Source of the DNA: Saccharothrix algeriensis
GTDB taxonomy: Bacteria; Actinomycetota; Actinomycetes; Mycobacteriales; Pseudonocardiaceae
Assembly: GCF_016907655.1 (NCBI RefSeq)
Contig: NZ_JAFBCL010000001.1
Span: 6,172,001 to 6,236,000 of the forward strand
Length of the DNA: 64,000 bases
Reading direction: 5' to 3'
Below the pieces are notes generated by a model that did no database searches, was not told the origin of the DNA, and saw nothing but the letters and a program-made list of their open reading frames with translations. The translations under genes were made by a program, and so were the position numbers. Position 1 is the first letter of the stretch; the number at the start of each line of letters is the position of its first letter. This document shows positions 1 to 8,612 of the stretch, piece after piece.

Positions 1-78
1 GGGTCAACACTGGGCCGACCGCGCCGGCACGTCGGCCGAACGGGTAACCCGACTGCCGCCGGATCCGACAACACGACC

Positions 79-999
79 GTGAATGGGAACAACCTGTCCC
101 CCGGGCGCTTCACGGGCAACGCCGTGCAGGTCGGCCGTGACGTGACCGGCGACGTGGTCTTCCACCGGCCGCGGCACGCCTCGACCGCGTGGTTCGCGTT
201 CGCCGCCGTGGCGCTGCTGGGGCTGGCGCTGGTCGCGGTGTGGCGGGTCGACGCCCTGCGCGTCACCGCGGTGGCGGGCGCGCCGCGCCCGGCGTCGGCC
301 GCCGGGACCGGCCTCACCGCGACACCGCCGGGGAGGGTCCCCCCGGACCCGCAGCGGGCGCTGGCGCCGCTGGACATCACCACCCGGGAGGCGGTCCCGC
401 AGACGTGCCGCCACGGGCGCGTCGTCCCGGAGACGCGGTCTACGACGATCCCGGTGCGCCAACCGGAGCTGTGGCCGCCGGACTCGGTGCTGGGCGACGG
501 CGGCCACGTCGAGGTCACCGTCCAGGGCCGCCACGGCACCGCGGTCGTGCTCCACTCCGTGCGGGTCGAGGTGGTGTCGCGCCGCCCGCCGATGCGGGGC
601 GCCTACCTGCCCGGCATCTGCGGCAGCAGCCGATCACCGCGCCACTTCGACGTGGACCTCGCGCAGCGGGCCCCGAAGGCGGTGCCCAGGCCCGGTCGCG
701 ACGGTCCCACCGTCCACCCCGCGGTGCCCTTCCCCTTCGTGGTCAGCTCGACCGACCCCGAGGTGCTGGTGTTCACCGGCCTCTCGCCGGACGAGGACGT
801 CGAGTGGCGGCTGCACCTGCGGTGGTCCTCGGCGGGGGAGACGAGGGAGACGCGGGTGGACGACGACGGCAGGCCGTTCCGGACCACCTCCACCAGGGCG
901 GCGGAGCCGTGGTGCTGGACGTACGAGGGCCTCGGCGGGAACAGCGGCTGGGCGGCTCCGGGGGTGCTCACCGGGGAGGACGTCCACTGTCCGGGGTGA
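79..999 (+). CDS. Membrane-anchored protein of unknown function
   Basis: 306 residues from a GTG. The first 30 residues contain a polar stretch ending VQVGRDVTGDV, a motif I have seen at the front of other actinomycete proteins. One hydrophobic segment follows at about residues 38-58, and the remaining 250 residues are predicted to lie outside the cytoplasm. The C-terminal half is rich in beta-type segments and has several cysteines (about residues 109, 180, 277 and 304) that could form disulphides. I recognise no catalytic motif. Codon use matches the neighbours. The gene is monocistronic, with the chitinase promoter region downstream. Function unknown; the topology is inferred from hydrophobicity only. 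Confidence 0.65.
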   Translation: MNGNNLSPGRFTGNAVQVGRDVTGDVVFHRPRHASTAWFAFAAVALLGLALVAVWRVDALRVTAVAGAPRPASAAGTGLTATPPGRVPPDPQRALAPLDITTREAVPQTCRHGRVVPETRSTTIPVRQPELWPPDSVLGDGGHVEVTVQGRHGTAVVLHSVRVEVVSRRPPMRGAYLPGICGSSRSPRHFDVDLAQRAPKAVPRPGRDGPTVHPAVPFPFVVSSTDPEVLVFTGLSPDEDVEWRLHLRWSSAGETRETRVDDDGRPFRTTSTRAAEPWCWTYEGLGGNSGWAAPGVLTGEDVHCPG

Positions 1000-1190
1000 C
1001 GCGGCCGGCGCCCGACCGGTGGTGGTCCGCACGCGGGGGACCCGGGCCGGGCGACTGAGCGCCGCGTGACGACACCTTCGCGCGCAGTGGCGGTCCGGTG
1101 GGCCACGCGTTCCGCGCGCCCATCGGACCTGCCCGGATCCGGGGCCGTTGCTGCGTCCGCCGCTCCCGATTGCGCCGTCCGGCCGTAGCT

Positions 1191-1227
1191 GTGGTCTAGA
1201 CCTCCATCTAGCGTGGTCTGGACCTTA
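1191..1227 (+). promoter_or_regulatory. Two DasR-like boxes (dre) ahead of the chitinase gene
   Basis: Two near-palindromic boxes, GTGGTCTAGACCTCC (1191-1205) and GTGGTCTGGACCTTA (1213-1227), lie 22 bp apart, about two helical turns. They match the DasR-responsive element ACTGGTCTAGACCACT known from Streptomyces chitinase and N-acetylglucosamine genes. The second box ends 29 bp before the chitinase ATG. Inferred role: repression by a GntR-family DasR regulator, relieved by amino-sugar phosphates. Confidence 0.75.
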
Positions 1228-1256
1228 CCGTCGTCGCTGCCAGTGCAAGGAGAACC

Positions 1257-2561
1257 ATGTCGATGAAGAGATGGGGAGCCGCCCTCGTGGCCGGCGCCTT
1301 GTCCATCGGGTTGACGGTCGCCGCGTCCCCGGCCCAGGCCCACGACCGCCACGGCGGCAGCTCCGCCCGCACCGTCGGGTACTACACGCAGTGGAGCTTC
1401 AAGGACCGCGGCATCCCGCTCCGCTACATAGTCGACAACGGCACCGCGGCCAAGCTCACCCACCTCAACTACGCCTTCGGCCTGCTCGACGAGAAGGGTG
1501 GTTGCGTCAGCTCCGACCCGGTGGCCGACTACCAGCGGCAGTTCACCGCGGAGCAGTCCGTCAGCGGCAAGGCCGACGTGCCCGGCCAGGCGCTGGCGGG
1601 CAACCTGAACCAGATCAAGCAGCTCAAGAAGAAGTTCCCCAAGCTGCGCGTCTACATCTCGCTCGGCGGCTGGACGGGCTCGAAGTACTTCTCCAACGCC
1701 GCGCTCACCCCGCAGTCGCGCGCGGCGCACGTGAAGTCCTGCATCGACCTGTGGCTCAAGGGCAACCTGCCGGGCGCGCCCGCCGGCGCGGCCAAGGGCG
1801 TGTTCGACGGCATCGACCTGGACTGGGAGTGGCCGGCCACCCCGGGCGAGGTCGGCAACGTCGTGCGCCCCGAGGACAAGCAGAACTTCACCAAGCTGCT
1901 GCGCGAGTACCGCGTGCAGCTGTTCAAGCAGAGCATCAGGGACCGCAAGCTCTACGACCTGACCGCGTTCCTGCCCGCCAACCGCGAGGCGATGGACCGC
2001 GGGTACGAGCTCGCCGAGGTCTACAAGCTGCTGACCTTCGCCACCGTGCAGGGCTACGACTACCACGGCACCTGGGAGAGGACCACCAACCAGCAGTCGG
2101 CGATCCGCGTGCCCGAGGGCGACCCGACCACGCCCAAGGACAGCGGTGAGATCGTCGTCGACGCGCACATCCAGCGCGGCGCGCCGCCGCACAAGATCAC
2201 GCTCGGCGTGCCGTACTACGGTCGCGGCTGGACCGGTGTGACCAACCAGAACAACGGGCTGTTCCAGCAGTCCACCGGCGCCGCCCCGGGCACCTACGAG
2301 GCGGGCTTCGAGGACTACCGCACGCTCAAGACCCTGCTGGAGAGCGGGAAGTTCAAGCTCTACCGGGACGAGAAGGCCGGCCACGCCTGGCTGTTCGACG
2401 GCAACACGTTCTGGAACTACGACGACCCGACCGAGCTCAAGCGCAAGGGCAAGTTCATCCGCGACCGCAAGCTCGGCGGCGCGATGATCTGGTCGCTGGA
2501 CGGCGACACGCCGCAGGGCGAGCTGATCAAGGGGCTGCACGCCGGTCTGAACCGGCGCTGA
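1257..2561 (+). CDS. Secreted GH18 chitinase
   Basis: 434 residues. A Sec signal peptide (positively charged start, hydrophobic core, cleavage near ASPAQA at about residue 28) precedes a single GH18 TIM barrel with no chitin-binding domain. The catalytic DxxDxDxE motif is FDGIDLDWEW with Glu191 as acid/base; LGGWTGSKYF near residue 136 is the second conserved GH18 strand motif. The role is extracellular hydrolysis of chitin by the substrate-assisted retaining mechanism. AAGGAG at 1247-1252 serves the ATG at 1257 or, with better spacing, the in-frame ATG at 1263. Two DasR-like boxes lie upstream and a hairpin terminator follows. Family assignment is firm; endo versus exo mode cannot be read from sequence. 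Confidence 0.95.
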   Translation: MSMKRWGAALVAGALSIGLTVAASPAQAHDRHGGSSARTVGYYTQWSFKDRGIPLRYIVDNGTAAKLTHLNYAFGLLDEKGGCVSSDPVADYQRQFTAEQSVSGKADVPGQALAGNLNQIKQLKKKFPKLRVYISLGGWTGSKYFSNAALTPQSRAAHVKSCIDLWLKGNLPGAPAGAAKGVFDGIDLDWEWPATPGEVGNVVRPEDKQNFTKLLREYRVQLFKQSIRDRKLYDLTAFLPANREAMDRGYELAEVYKLLTFATVQGYDYHGTWERTTNQQSAIRVPEGDPTTPKDSGEIVVDAHIQRGAPPHKITLGVPYYGRGWTGVTNQNNGLFQQSTGAAPGTYEAGFEDYRTLKTLLESGKFKLYRDEKAGHAWLFDGNTFWNYDDPTELKRKGKFIRDRKLGGAMIWSLDGDTPQGELIKGLHAGLNRR

Positions 2562-2574
2562 GCACCACCGCGTT

Positions 2575-2609
2575 CGCGGGGGGCGGGCCGAGGCGGCCCG
2601 CCCCCCGCG
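2575..2609 (+). terminator. Hairpin terminator after the chitinase gene
   Basis: Perfect 15-bp inverted repeat (arms 2575-2589 and 2595-2609) with a 5-nt loop, starting 14 bp after the chitinase stop. There is no U-tract, as is common for actinobacterial terminators. Confidence 0.8.
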
Positions 2610-2745
2610 GGCGTCCCGGGCCCGCCGTGCGGCGGGAACGGGCGTCGACGGCGCGGGGGCGCGCCGGTGAACAGTCGGGACCGGGCGGCTGACCGGTGGG
2701 CGGCGGACCTTGTGCGGGCGGGGGGCTGCTTGCAGCATCGCCCTC

Positions 2746-3684
2746 GTGAAAATGCGAAAATTGATCGCGTTGGCCGCCCTGCCGGCCCTGGTGCTGGTCG
2801 GGACGCCCTCCCCGGCGGTCGCCGCGCCGACCGCGCCGAAGATCGCTTCGTACAACGCGTTCCTGCTGTCCCGGGCGCTGTACCCGAACTGGGGCCAGCT
2901 CGACCGCGCCGACCTGGTGCACCGGACGGGCGTGCTCGCCGGTCAGGACGTCGTCGTGCTCCAGGAGCTGTTCGACAACACCGCGGGCGACCGGCTGCTG
3001 GCGAACCTGGCCGGCGACTACCCGCACCGCACGCCCACGGTCGGCCGGACCCGGTCCGGCTGGGACGCCACCGCGGGCTCCTACCGCGACGCGGCCGCGG
3101 AGGACGGCGGCGTCGCGATCGCCAGCCGGTGGCCGATCACCAGGCGGGTCCAGCACGTCTACCGCGACGGCTGCGGCGCCGACCGGCTGGCCAACAAGGG
3201 CTTCGCCTACGTCCGCCTCGCCGCGCCCACCGGCCCGGTGCACGTCATCGGCACCCACGCGCAGGCCGAGGACCCCGCCTGCGCCACCGCTCCCGGCTCC
3301 GTCCGCGCCGGGCAGCGCGCCGAGATCGCGGCTTTCGTCGCGGCCGAGCGCATCCCGGCCGGTGAGCCGCTCTACGTCGCCGGCGACCTCAACGTGATCC
3401 GGGACAGCGCCGAGTACCCGGTGATGCTGGCCGACCTCGGGGCCGCCGCGCCGGTGTTCACCGGCCACCGGCACTCCTGGGACTGCGCCGACAACAGCGT
3501 CTGCCGGGACCAGTACGGGCCCGAGCACGCCCCCGAGCACCTGGACTACGTCCTGACCCTCCGAGGTCCGAGGCTGGCGAACGAGACCCGCCGGGTGAAG
3601 AGTCCGGTGTGGACGGTCACCTCCTGGTTCACCACCCACTCCTACACCGACTACTCCGACCACTACCCGGTGTTCGCCTCCTGA
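2746..3684 (+). CDS. Secreted sphingomyelinase C (EEP fold)
   Basis: 312 residues from the GTG at 2746; a longer frame opens at 2710, but 2746 places a normal signal peptide (VKMRKLIALAALPALVLVG, cleaved near AVAA) at the N-terminus. The mature part has the endonuclease/exonuclease/phosphatase fold: SYNAFLL, the metal ligand Glu in VVLQELFDN (about Glu74), EDGGVAI, a GTHAQ block, AGDLNV, LDYVL and the catalytic pair in SDHYPV. The order and spacing, including LYPNWGQLDRADL and CGADRLANKGF, fit bacterial Mg-dependent sphingomyelinases, which hydrolyse sphingomyelin to ceramide and phosphocholine. It is monocistronic. Substrate range (sphingomyelin versus other phospholipids) is not provable here. 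Confidence 0.88.
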   Translation: MKMRKLIALAALPALVLVGTPSPAVAAPTAPKIASYNAFLLSRALYPNWGQLDRADLVHRTGVLAGQDVVVLQELFDNTAGDRLLANLAGDYPHRTPTVGRTRSGWDATAGSYRDAAAEDGGVAIASRWPITRRVQHVYRDGCGADRLANKGFAYVRLAAPTGPVHVIGTHAQAEDPACATAPGSVRAGQRAEIAAFVAAERIPAGEPLYVAGDLNVIRDSAEYPVMLADLGAAAPVFTGHRHSWDCADNSVCRDQYGPEHAPEHLDYVLTLRGPRLANETRRVKSPVWTVTSWFTTHSYTDYSDHYPVFAS

Positions 3685-3810
3685 TCCCGGGCCGGCCCGG
3701 ACGCGCCCGGCGGCGGTCGGCGCGCCCGGGCCGCAGGCGTCCCGGGCCCCGCGCGGCGGACGCCGTGGCGGGTCGGCTCATGCGGAGCACGGGCCCGCGC
3801 CGGCGTTCCG

Positions 3811-4460
3811 GTGGGGTACCGGGTGGGGCACGCGCGAAGTCGCGGCGAACCGCTGTCGGTGCGGTTGCGGGCCGCGACGCGGTACGAGCACGAGCGGGCC
3901 GAGGCGTCGCCGTTCCCGGCGGGCCTGCCGGACCGGGGCGCGTGGGCGGCCTTGCCCGGCCGGAGCCACCACTTCCGCACCGCGCTGGAACAGGCGGGCG
4001 AGGTGTGGCGGCACGACGGGGTGGTGGGGCCGTTCGTCCGCCCCGCCCCGCCGCGCTCGAAGCCGACCTGGCCTGGCTCGCCGGCAGCGGACCGGTTCAC
4101 CGCGCCCGACCCGCTGCCCGCGACCCGGCGGTACGTCGACCGCTGTGCCCCGGCTCGCCGACGGCGTTCGTCGCGCACCACTGCACCCGCTACCTCGGCG
4201 ACCTGTTCGGCGGGCGGGTCATCCGGCGCGGGCTCGCCGCGCACCTCGGGCTGACCGGCGACGGCGCGCGGTCCTCGCGTTCGACGGCATCCCCGGGCCC
4301 GAGCCGTTCCGAGGCGGCTGCCGGACACCGCGCCGTGGGACGCGCGCGGCAGGCGGCCGTGGTCGCCGAGGCGAACGGGTGTTCCGGCTCAACCGCGCGG
4401 TGTTCGCCGACCTCGCGGAGGCCGCGGGCGTGCCGGGCACGCCGCCCGCCCGCGTGGTCA
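3811..4460 (+). pseudogene. Heme oxygenase (HmuO-like) pseudogene, multiply frameshifted
   Basis: Heme oxygenase sequence is spread over all three forward frames in the correct order. Frame 1 gives EPLSVRLRAATRYEHERAEA (with the proximal heme His) and VGPFVRPA. Frame 3 gives AALEADLAWLAGSG. Frame 1 gives PLPATRRYVDR. Frame 3 gives FVAHHCTRYLGDLFGGRVIR and GLTGDGAR. Frame 2 gives AFDGIPGPEPF, frame 3 RQAAVVAEAN and frame 2 VFRLNRAVFADLAEAAG. About six single-base indels separate the blocks, mostly in GC runs. Almost the whole family length is recoverable, so the damage is recent or is sequence error. The intact protein would cleave heme to biliverdin, iron and CO. The 3' end meets the convergent frameshifted membrane gene. 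Confidence 0.75.
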
Positions 4461-4960
4461 GCCGGGGAAACCGGTCACGTGCGGGGACTCGTGGCGGACG
4501 ATCGCGACGAAACCGGGCGCCGCGGTGGACGACTCCACCACCACCCGCCGCTGCGCCACCGGCGCGGCGACCGCGGCCACCACGACCGCGACCGCGGCGG
4601 TCACGGCCCACCAGCGCCCGGCCGCCGCGCGCGGCCCGTCCCCCCGGCCGTCGAGCCGTCGCCGCAGGAAGGCCGCGACCAGCACCGCGACCGCCCCACC
4701 GCCAGCACCGCCGGACCCGGGCCGGTGATCCCCGAGCGGGTCTCCACCACGAACCAGTACAGGACGTAGCCGGTCATCAGCACGGCCAGCGTGCGCTGCC
4801 CCCCGATCCAGCGCACCAGCACGAAGAAGGCCACCACCGCCACCACCGCGGCGACGGTGAAGATCGTCCAGCCCGCCTCCTCCCGTCCCGCGCCGTCCCC
4901 CGGCACCAGGGCCACCGCCGCGCACAGCCACCCGGCCGCGACGAGCACCACCACGATCAT
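4458..4960 (-). pseudogene. Small polytopic membrane protein, frameshifted
   Basis: It starts at an ATG (4960-4958) behind GGAGG at 4970-4966 and encodes MIVVVLVAAGWLCAAVAL, then two further hydrophobic segments including FTVAAVVAVVAFFVLVRWI. Near 4690-4700 the coding frame switches: the following segments AVAVLVAAFLRRRLDGRGD and AVTAAVAVVVAAVAAPVA lie in a different frame that runs to a stop at 4460-4458. The span is 503 bp, not a multiple of three, consistent with one indel. The repaired product would be about 167 residues with four or five membrane helices and no recognisable family. It lies tail to tail with the heme oxygenase pseudogene, so either the stretch is decaying or the base calls here are poor. 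Confidence 0.5.
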
Positions 4961-5188
4961 CGGAACCTCCCCGCCCACCTCGACGCGCCTCCGTCCGCCC
5001 CGGTTTCGGCCCTCACCCGACCGGAGCAACACCCGGCGCCGCCGGGGGCGGTCCGCCGACCGGTTATGTCCTTTGTGGACTGCGCAGTCGGTGCGGTGCG
5101 AGCGGTCTCCGCGCTACTCGACGGGAGCCGGGAGGCCCGGTGACGCGCCGAGCGGAAACCGGGGTGCGGGTGACCGGCGAGGTGGTGT

Positions 5189-6067
5189 GTGATCAGGGTC
5201 GTGGCCGTTGCGCTGGGTGAGCCGGGGATCGACGGGGTGGACGAGGCAGCGGGCGCGCTGCGGGAGTGGCAGCACGAGGGGGCGCCGATGCAGCTGCACC
5301 CCGGAGACCTGGGCTGGTTCCTGCGGTTCGGCCCGCAGGCGACGGCCGCGGCGGTGCGGACCTGGAGCCGGGACGGGCGGGTGCTCGCCGTCGGGCTGCT
5401 GGACGGCCCCGCGCTGCTGCGGTTGGCGACCGCGCCGGACGCCCTGCGGGACGAGGAGGTGGCGCGGCGGCTGGTCGAGGACCTGACCGAGCCGGGGCGC
5501 GGCGTGCTGGGGGAGGGGAAGGCGTGCGTCGAGGCGCCGACGGGCTCGCTGGTCGGGGACCTGCTGCCCGAGTGCGGCTGGCGGGCCGACGAGCCGTGGA
5601 CGCCGCTGCGCCGCGACCTCGCGGAGCCGGTGGAGGACCCGGGCGTGCGGATCGAGGTGGTCGGGCCGGAGCGGGCGCACGTGCGGGCCGCGGTGCAGCG
5701 GGCGTCGTTCGACGGGTCGACGTTCACCGACGAGCGCTGGCGCGCGATGGCGGCCGGGTCGCCGTACGCCGACGCCCGGTGCCTGGTCGCGCACGACGAG
5801 CGGGGCGAGGCGGTGGCGGCGGTGACGGTGTGGTCGGCCGGTCCGGGCAAGCCCGGGTTGCTGGAGCCGATGGGCGTGCACCGCGAGCACCGCGGGCACG
5901 GCTACGGCAGGGCGATCACCCTCGCCGCCGCGGCCGCGCTGCGGGAGCTGGGCTCGTCGAGCGCGGTCGTCTGCACCCCGGGCTCGAACGTCGGCGCCGT
6001 CGCCACCTACCGGTCGGCCGGCTTCCGGCAGCGCCCCGAGGTCCGGGACCGGTGCCGGGACGCCTGA
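5189..6067 (+). CDS. GNAT-family N-acetyltransferase
   Basis: 292 residues from a GTG; an alternative downstream start is possible because the ribosome site is weak. The C-terminal half (about residues 150-290) is a GNAT domain. The acetyl-CoA pyrophosphate loop is HREHRGHGYGRA near residues 231-242, preceded by the strand GLLEPMGV. The N-terminal half looks like a degenerate second GNAT unit, a common bipartite arrangement in actinomycetes. The acceptor substrate is unknown. A long perfect hairpin follows the stop. Confidence 0.85.
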   Translation: MIRVVAVALGEPGIDGVDEAAGALREWQHEGAPMQLHPGDLGWFLRFGPQATAAAVRTWSRDGRVLAVGLLDGPALLRLATAPDALRDEEVARRLVEDLTEPGRGVLGEGKACVEAPTGSLVGDLLPECGWRADEPWTPLRRDLAEPVEDPGVRIEVVGPERAHVRAAVQRASFDGSTFTDERWRAMAAGSPYADARCLVAHDERGEAVAAVTVWSAGPGKPGLLEPMGVHREHRGHGYGRAITLAAAAALRELGSSSAVVCTPGSNVGAVATYRSAGFRQRPEVRDRCRDA

Positions 6068-6110
6068 GCGCCGGCGGGCCGCGCGGTACCGGCTTGCTCG
6101 GACAACACCG

Positions 6111-6156
6111 CGGTGGTCACCCGCGACGACGAACCCGTCGTCGCGGGTGACCACCG
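6111..6156. terminator. Bidirectional hairpin terminator, 21-bp perfect stem
   Basis: Arms 6111-6131 and 6136-6156 are perfectly complementary around the loop AACC. It lies between the forward acetyltransferase (stop 6067) and the reverse secreted protein (stop 6290), so it can serve both directions. Confidence 0.85.
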
Positions 6157-6289
6157 GAATCGACTTCCCCGACAACCGGCTGCGCCGTGCCGGGAATGCG
6201 GCCCGGGGTCGGAAATCGACCAGTGGTGGAAACGTCCTACCCTTTGCCGCCGGAATGCGTCGACGTAATTCGGGTCGACGCTCGGAGTG

Positions 6290-6664
6290 CTAGACCACGC
6301 GCAGGTAGAGCTTGACGACCTTGCCGCTGTGGCTCTTGTCGAAGCTCACCCGCTTGCCGTTGCCCCCCGCGCGAACGGTGCCGAAACTCGCACCGTCCCC
6401 CCACGCGCCGTACACCTCGGCGGCCTTGCCGTCCGCCTTGGTGTCCTTCACCCAGCCCTGCGCCCGGACCCGACCGCCACCGCAGGTGATGGTCCAGCCG
6501 GCCGCGCCGCCCCTGACCGAGGGGTCGTAGGTGTCCCCGCAGGTGCCCTGGATGACGATCACCCCCGGGTCGGGTGCCGCCGCCGCGGCGGTCCCCGCCA
6601 TCGCGCTCGCGACCGCCAGCCCCGTCAACCCCGCGACGAGCCCTGCCCTTGCCGTCTTCCGCAT
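6290..6664 (-). CDS. Small secreted protein of unknown function
   Basis: 124 residues. The ATG at 6664 is preceded by GAGGGGGA; the open frame continues upstream to 6805, but only the shorter form begins with a proper signal peptide (MRKTARAGLVAGLTGLAVAS, cleaved near AGTAAAAA). The mature part of about 95 residues holds two cysteines (in GTCGDTYD and ITCGGGRV) likely to form one disulphide, is rich in Gly and Lys, and ends KVVKLYLRVV. The size suggests a small all-beta secreted protein. No enzyme motif is visible and I do not recognise the family. Confidence 0.7.
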   Translation of the reverse strand: MRKTARAGLVAGLTGLAVASAMAGTAAAAAPDPGVIVIQGTCGDTYDPSVRGGAAGWTITCGGGRVRAQGWVKDTKADGKAAEVYGAWGDGASFGTVRAGGNGKRVSFDKSHSGKVVKLYLRVV

Positions 6665-7075
6665 TGTTGTTCCCCCTCTTCGGTCACGGCCCCCGCTGGT
6701 TTCCGGAGACCGCTCGGACCCAGGATGGGCCCGCTGTGCGCCGCTGCGGGGAGAAATCGTCGAAGTGCCGCCGGAAAGCCGTGTCGGAGCCGCCACGAGG
6801 ACCACCGCCCAAGTGCGGAACAGAGCATTTCCGCCGCGCAGGCTGGAATATCCGCGCAGACCGGAACGCCGGCCACCGGCCCGGGTCGCGCGGTGCCGTC
6901 CGACGCCGCATTCCGGAGGAATTCACCCTGCGCGGCGGCATGGGCATCACGCGCTCGTGGGGTGGTTGTCCCTCGAACAGGTCGGAGTCGTCGGTGGCGG
7001 GCGCCCGGCGGGTAGCTCCGGGGGAGGGAGCTGTCCATGCCGCGCTCCCGAGCCACCACGGAACGGAGATTCACC
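6665..7075. other. Divergent intergenic region, 411 bp
   Basis: It separates the reverse secreted protein from the forward 39-residue peptide gene and must hold both promoters. Beyond the ribosome site GGAACGGAG at 7060-7068 before the peptide gene I find no convincing -35/-10 pair, long repeat or further small gene. Confidence 0.4.
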
Positions 7076-7195
7076 ATGGGTTTCACCGACGTGTTCAGCG
7101 ACGACGACGATGACGACCGCCTGACGCTGACCGCCGACGAGCAGGAGCTGCTGGCCGGGATCGAGGACGGGCAACCGCAGGCCGCCCCGCGGTAG
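7076..7195 (+). CDS. 39-residue acidic peptide, candidate RiPP precursor
   Basis: An ATG behind AACGGAG encodes a 39-residue peptide that begins MGFTDVFS, continues with six Asp in a row, then RLTLTADEQELLAGIEDG and a short tail QPQAAPR. The middle should form an amphipathic helix, as RiPP leaders often do. A gene for a YcaO enzyme begins 85 bp downstream on the same strand. Unlike azole-forming precursors, the C-terminus has no Cys, Ser or Thr, so standard heterocyclisation of a C-terminal core is unlikely. Thr/Ser occur only in the first half. That it is the YcaO substrate is inferred from size, acidity and position; it could instead be a small partner protein. Confidence 0.65.
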   Translation: MGFTDVFSDDDDDDRLTLTADEQELLAGIEDGQPQAAPR

Positions 7196-7202
7196 TCCGG
7201 GA

Positions 7203-7236
7203 GCGGGTGGGGGGTCTCACGCGGCCCTCCACCCGC
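7203..7236 (+). terminator. Hairpin between the small peptide gene and the YcaO gene
   Basis: Arms 7203-7214 and 7225-7236 give a 12-bp GC stem with one G-U pair and a 10-nt loop, 7 bp after the peptide stop. Inferred role: partial termination or mRNA stabilisation that favours peptide over enzyme. Confidence 0.5.
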
Positions 7237-7280
7237 GCCACCGGGCACCGGGCCAGCGCACCGCCGTCGGAGGGACCGCC

Positions 7281-8546
7281 ATGTCGCACGTCGTGATCGA
7301 CACCGAGGCCGAGCGCGCGGGCGCGCGGTCCGGCGAGCGGGCCGTGGACCTCGCCCGCGCCTGGTCGCACGGCAACCGGGCGCTCGCCGAACTCGGGCTG
7401 ACCGCCCACCTGACCCCCGTGCCGCCCGGCGACCCGGGCGCGTGGCGGTGCGTCCTGCGCCGCGACGGCGAACCCGTCGTCGGGGGCGACGGCTCCGGCA
7501 AGGGCGCCTCCCCCGCGGCGCGGGTCGGCGCGCTGTTCGAGGCGTTGGAGCACCACCTCAGCAGGGACCTGCCGGCCGACGGGGTGCGGGTGCTCGGCGC
7601 GCACGAGGCCGCCGACGGCCTGGCCGGCGACGCCGCGTTCGCGGTGCTCGCCGCGGGACCGGACCGCCCGCTGGCGTGCCTGCCCTACCGCGACCTGCTC
7701 GACGGCTCCGAGCGCGCTCTGCCGGTGTTCCTGTCCGCGCCCGACCACCTCAGGCGCGACCGCGCCGCGCAGCGGGCCGCGCTCGGCGACACCTACGACT
7801 ACTCCGCGGCCCGCCGCTACTCCCTCAACAGCGGTTGGGCCGCCGGCACCACCCCGGTCGAGGCGGCGGTGCACGCGATCAACGAGATCATCGAGCGCGA
7901 CGCGATGTCGCTGCTGCTCGTCGAGCGCTTCCTGGTCCGCCGGCCCGCGCCGCTGCGCGTGACCCGCCCCGACACCCTGCCCGACGACCTGGCCGCGCTG
8001 CACCGCCGGGCCGAGGACCTGCTCGGGCAGCCGGTGCACCTGGTCGACATGACCACCGACCTCGGCGTGCCCGCCTACTGGGCCCACACCGCCGCGCCGG
8101 CCGGCCGGCCCGCGCGGGTGCGCGGGTGCGGGGCGTCGCTGTCGGCCCGCTACGCCGCCGAGCGCGCGCTGACCGAGCTGGTCCAGATCCACAGCATCGC
8201 CACCCACGAGGCCGACCCCCGCGCCGGGCGCGTCCCGCGCACCACCGCCCACCCGGCGCTGCACCGCTGCTACCTGGCCGACCTGACCGCGCCGGGGAGG
8301 GTCCGGCCCGTCGCCTTCGCCGACACCGACGCCCCCGCCACACCGCAGGACCACCTCGACGCCCTGCTGCGCCTGCTCGACCGGGCCGGCTACCGCGCCT
8401 GGGCCTGGCAGCGGCACGTCACCGACCACCTGGCCGTGCTCAACACCTGCGTCCCCGGGATGGAGCGCTTCATGCTCGTCACCGACGGGGCGCTGGTCCT
8501 GCCCGGTCGGCGCGGCCTGGACCACCGGGCGGCGGCGTCGTCCTGA
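7281..8546 (+). CDS. YcaO-domain enzyme (ATP-dependent peptide backbone modification)
   Basis: 421 residues, ATG behind GGAGGG. It carries the YcaO ATP-binding signatures: GKGASPAARVGALFEALEHH at 74-93 and NSGWAAGTT...NEIIERDA at 183-208, then ERALTELVQ, which fits the conserved E/Q motif. YcaO proteins activate backbone amides with ATP to make azolines, thioamides or amidines. No ThiF/E1-like leader-binding partner, dehydrogenase or TfuA is encoded nearby, and the C-terminus lacks the PxPxP end typical of azoline-forming YcaOs. It is therefore a stand-alone type, more like amidine- or thioamide-associated forms or a housekeeping form. The 39-residue peptide upstream is the obvious candidate substrate. 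YcaO assignment is firm; the chemistry is not determined. Confidence 0.88.
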   Translation: MSHVVIDTEAERAGARSGERAVDLARAWSHGNRALAELGLTAHLTPVPPGDPGAWRCVLRRDGEPVVGGDGSGKGASPAARVGALFEALEHHLSRDLPADGVRVLGAHEAADGLAGDAAFAVLAAGPDRPLACLPYRDLLDGSERALPVFLSAPDHLRRDRAAQRAALGDTYDYSAARRYSLNSGWAAGTTPVEAAVHAINEIIERDAMSLLLVERFLVRRPAPLRVTRPDTLPDDLAALHRRAEDLLGQPVHLVDMTTDLGVPAYWAHTAAPAGRPARVRGCGASLSARYAAERALTELVQIHSIATHEADPRAGRVPRTTAHPALHRCYLADLTAPGRVRPVAFADTDAPATPQDHLDALLRLLDRAGYRAWAWQRHVTDHLAVLNTCVPGMERFMLVTDGALVLPGRRGLDHRAAASS

Positions 8547-8612
8547 CGGGCGGGACCGGGCCGGCCCCGGCGGCGCGGTCGCCGGGGGAGCGCGCCGCCG
8601 ACCCGGCCCGGG

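Noticed and set aside
603-2855. Reverse 750-codon frame over the chitinase
   Set aside because: The forward strand holds a clear GH18 gene with signal peptide, ribosome site and promoter boxes.
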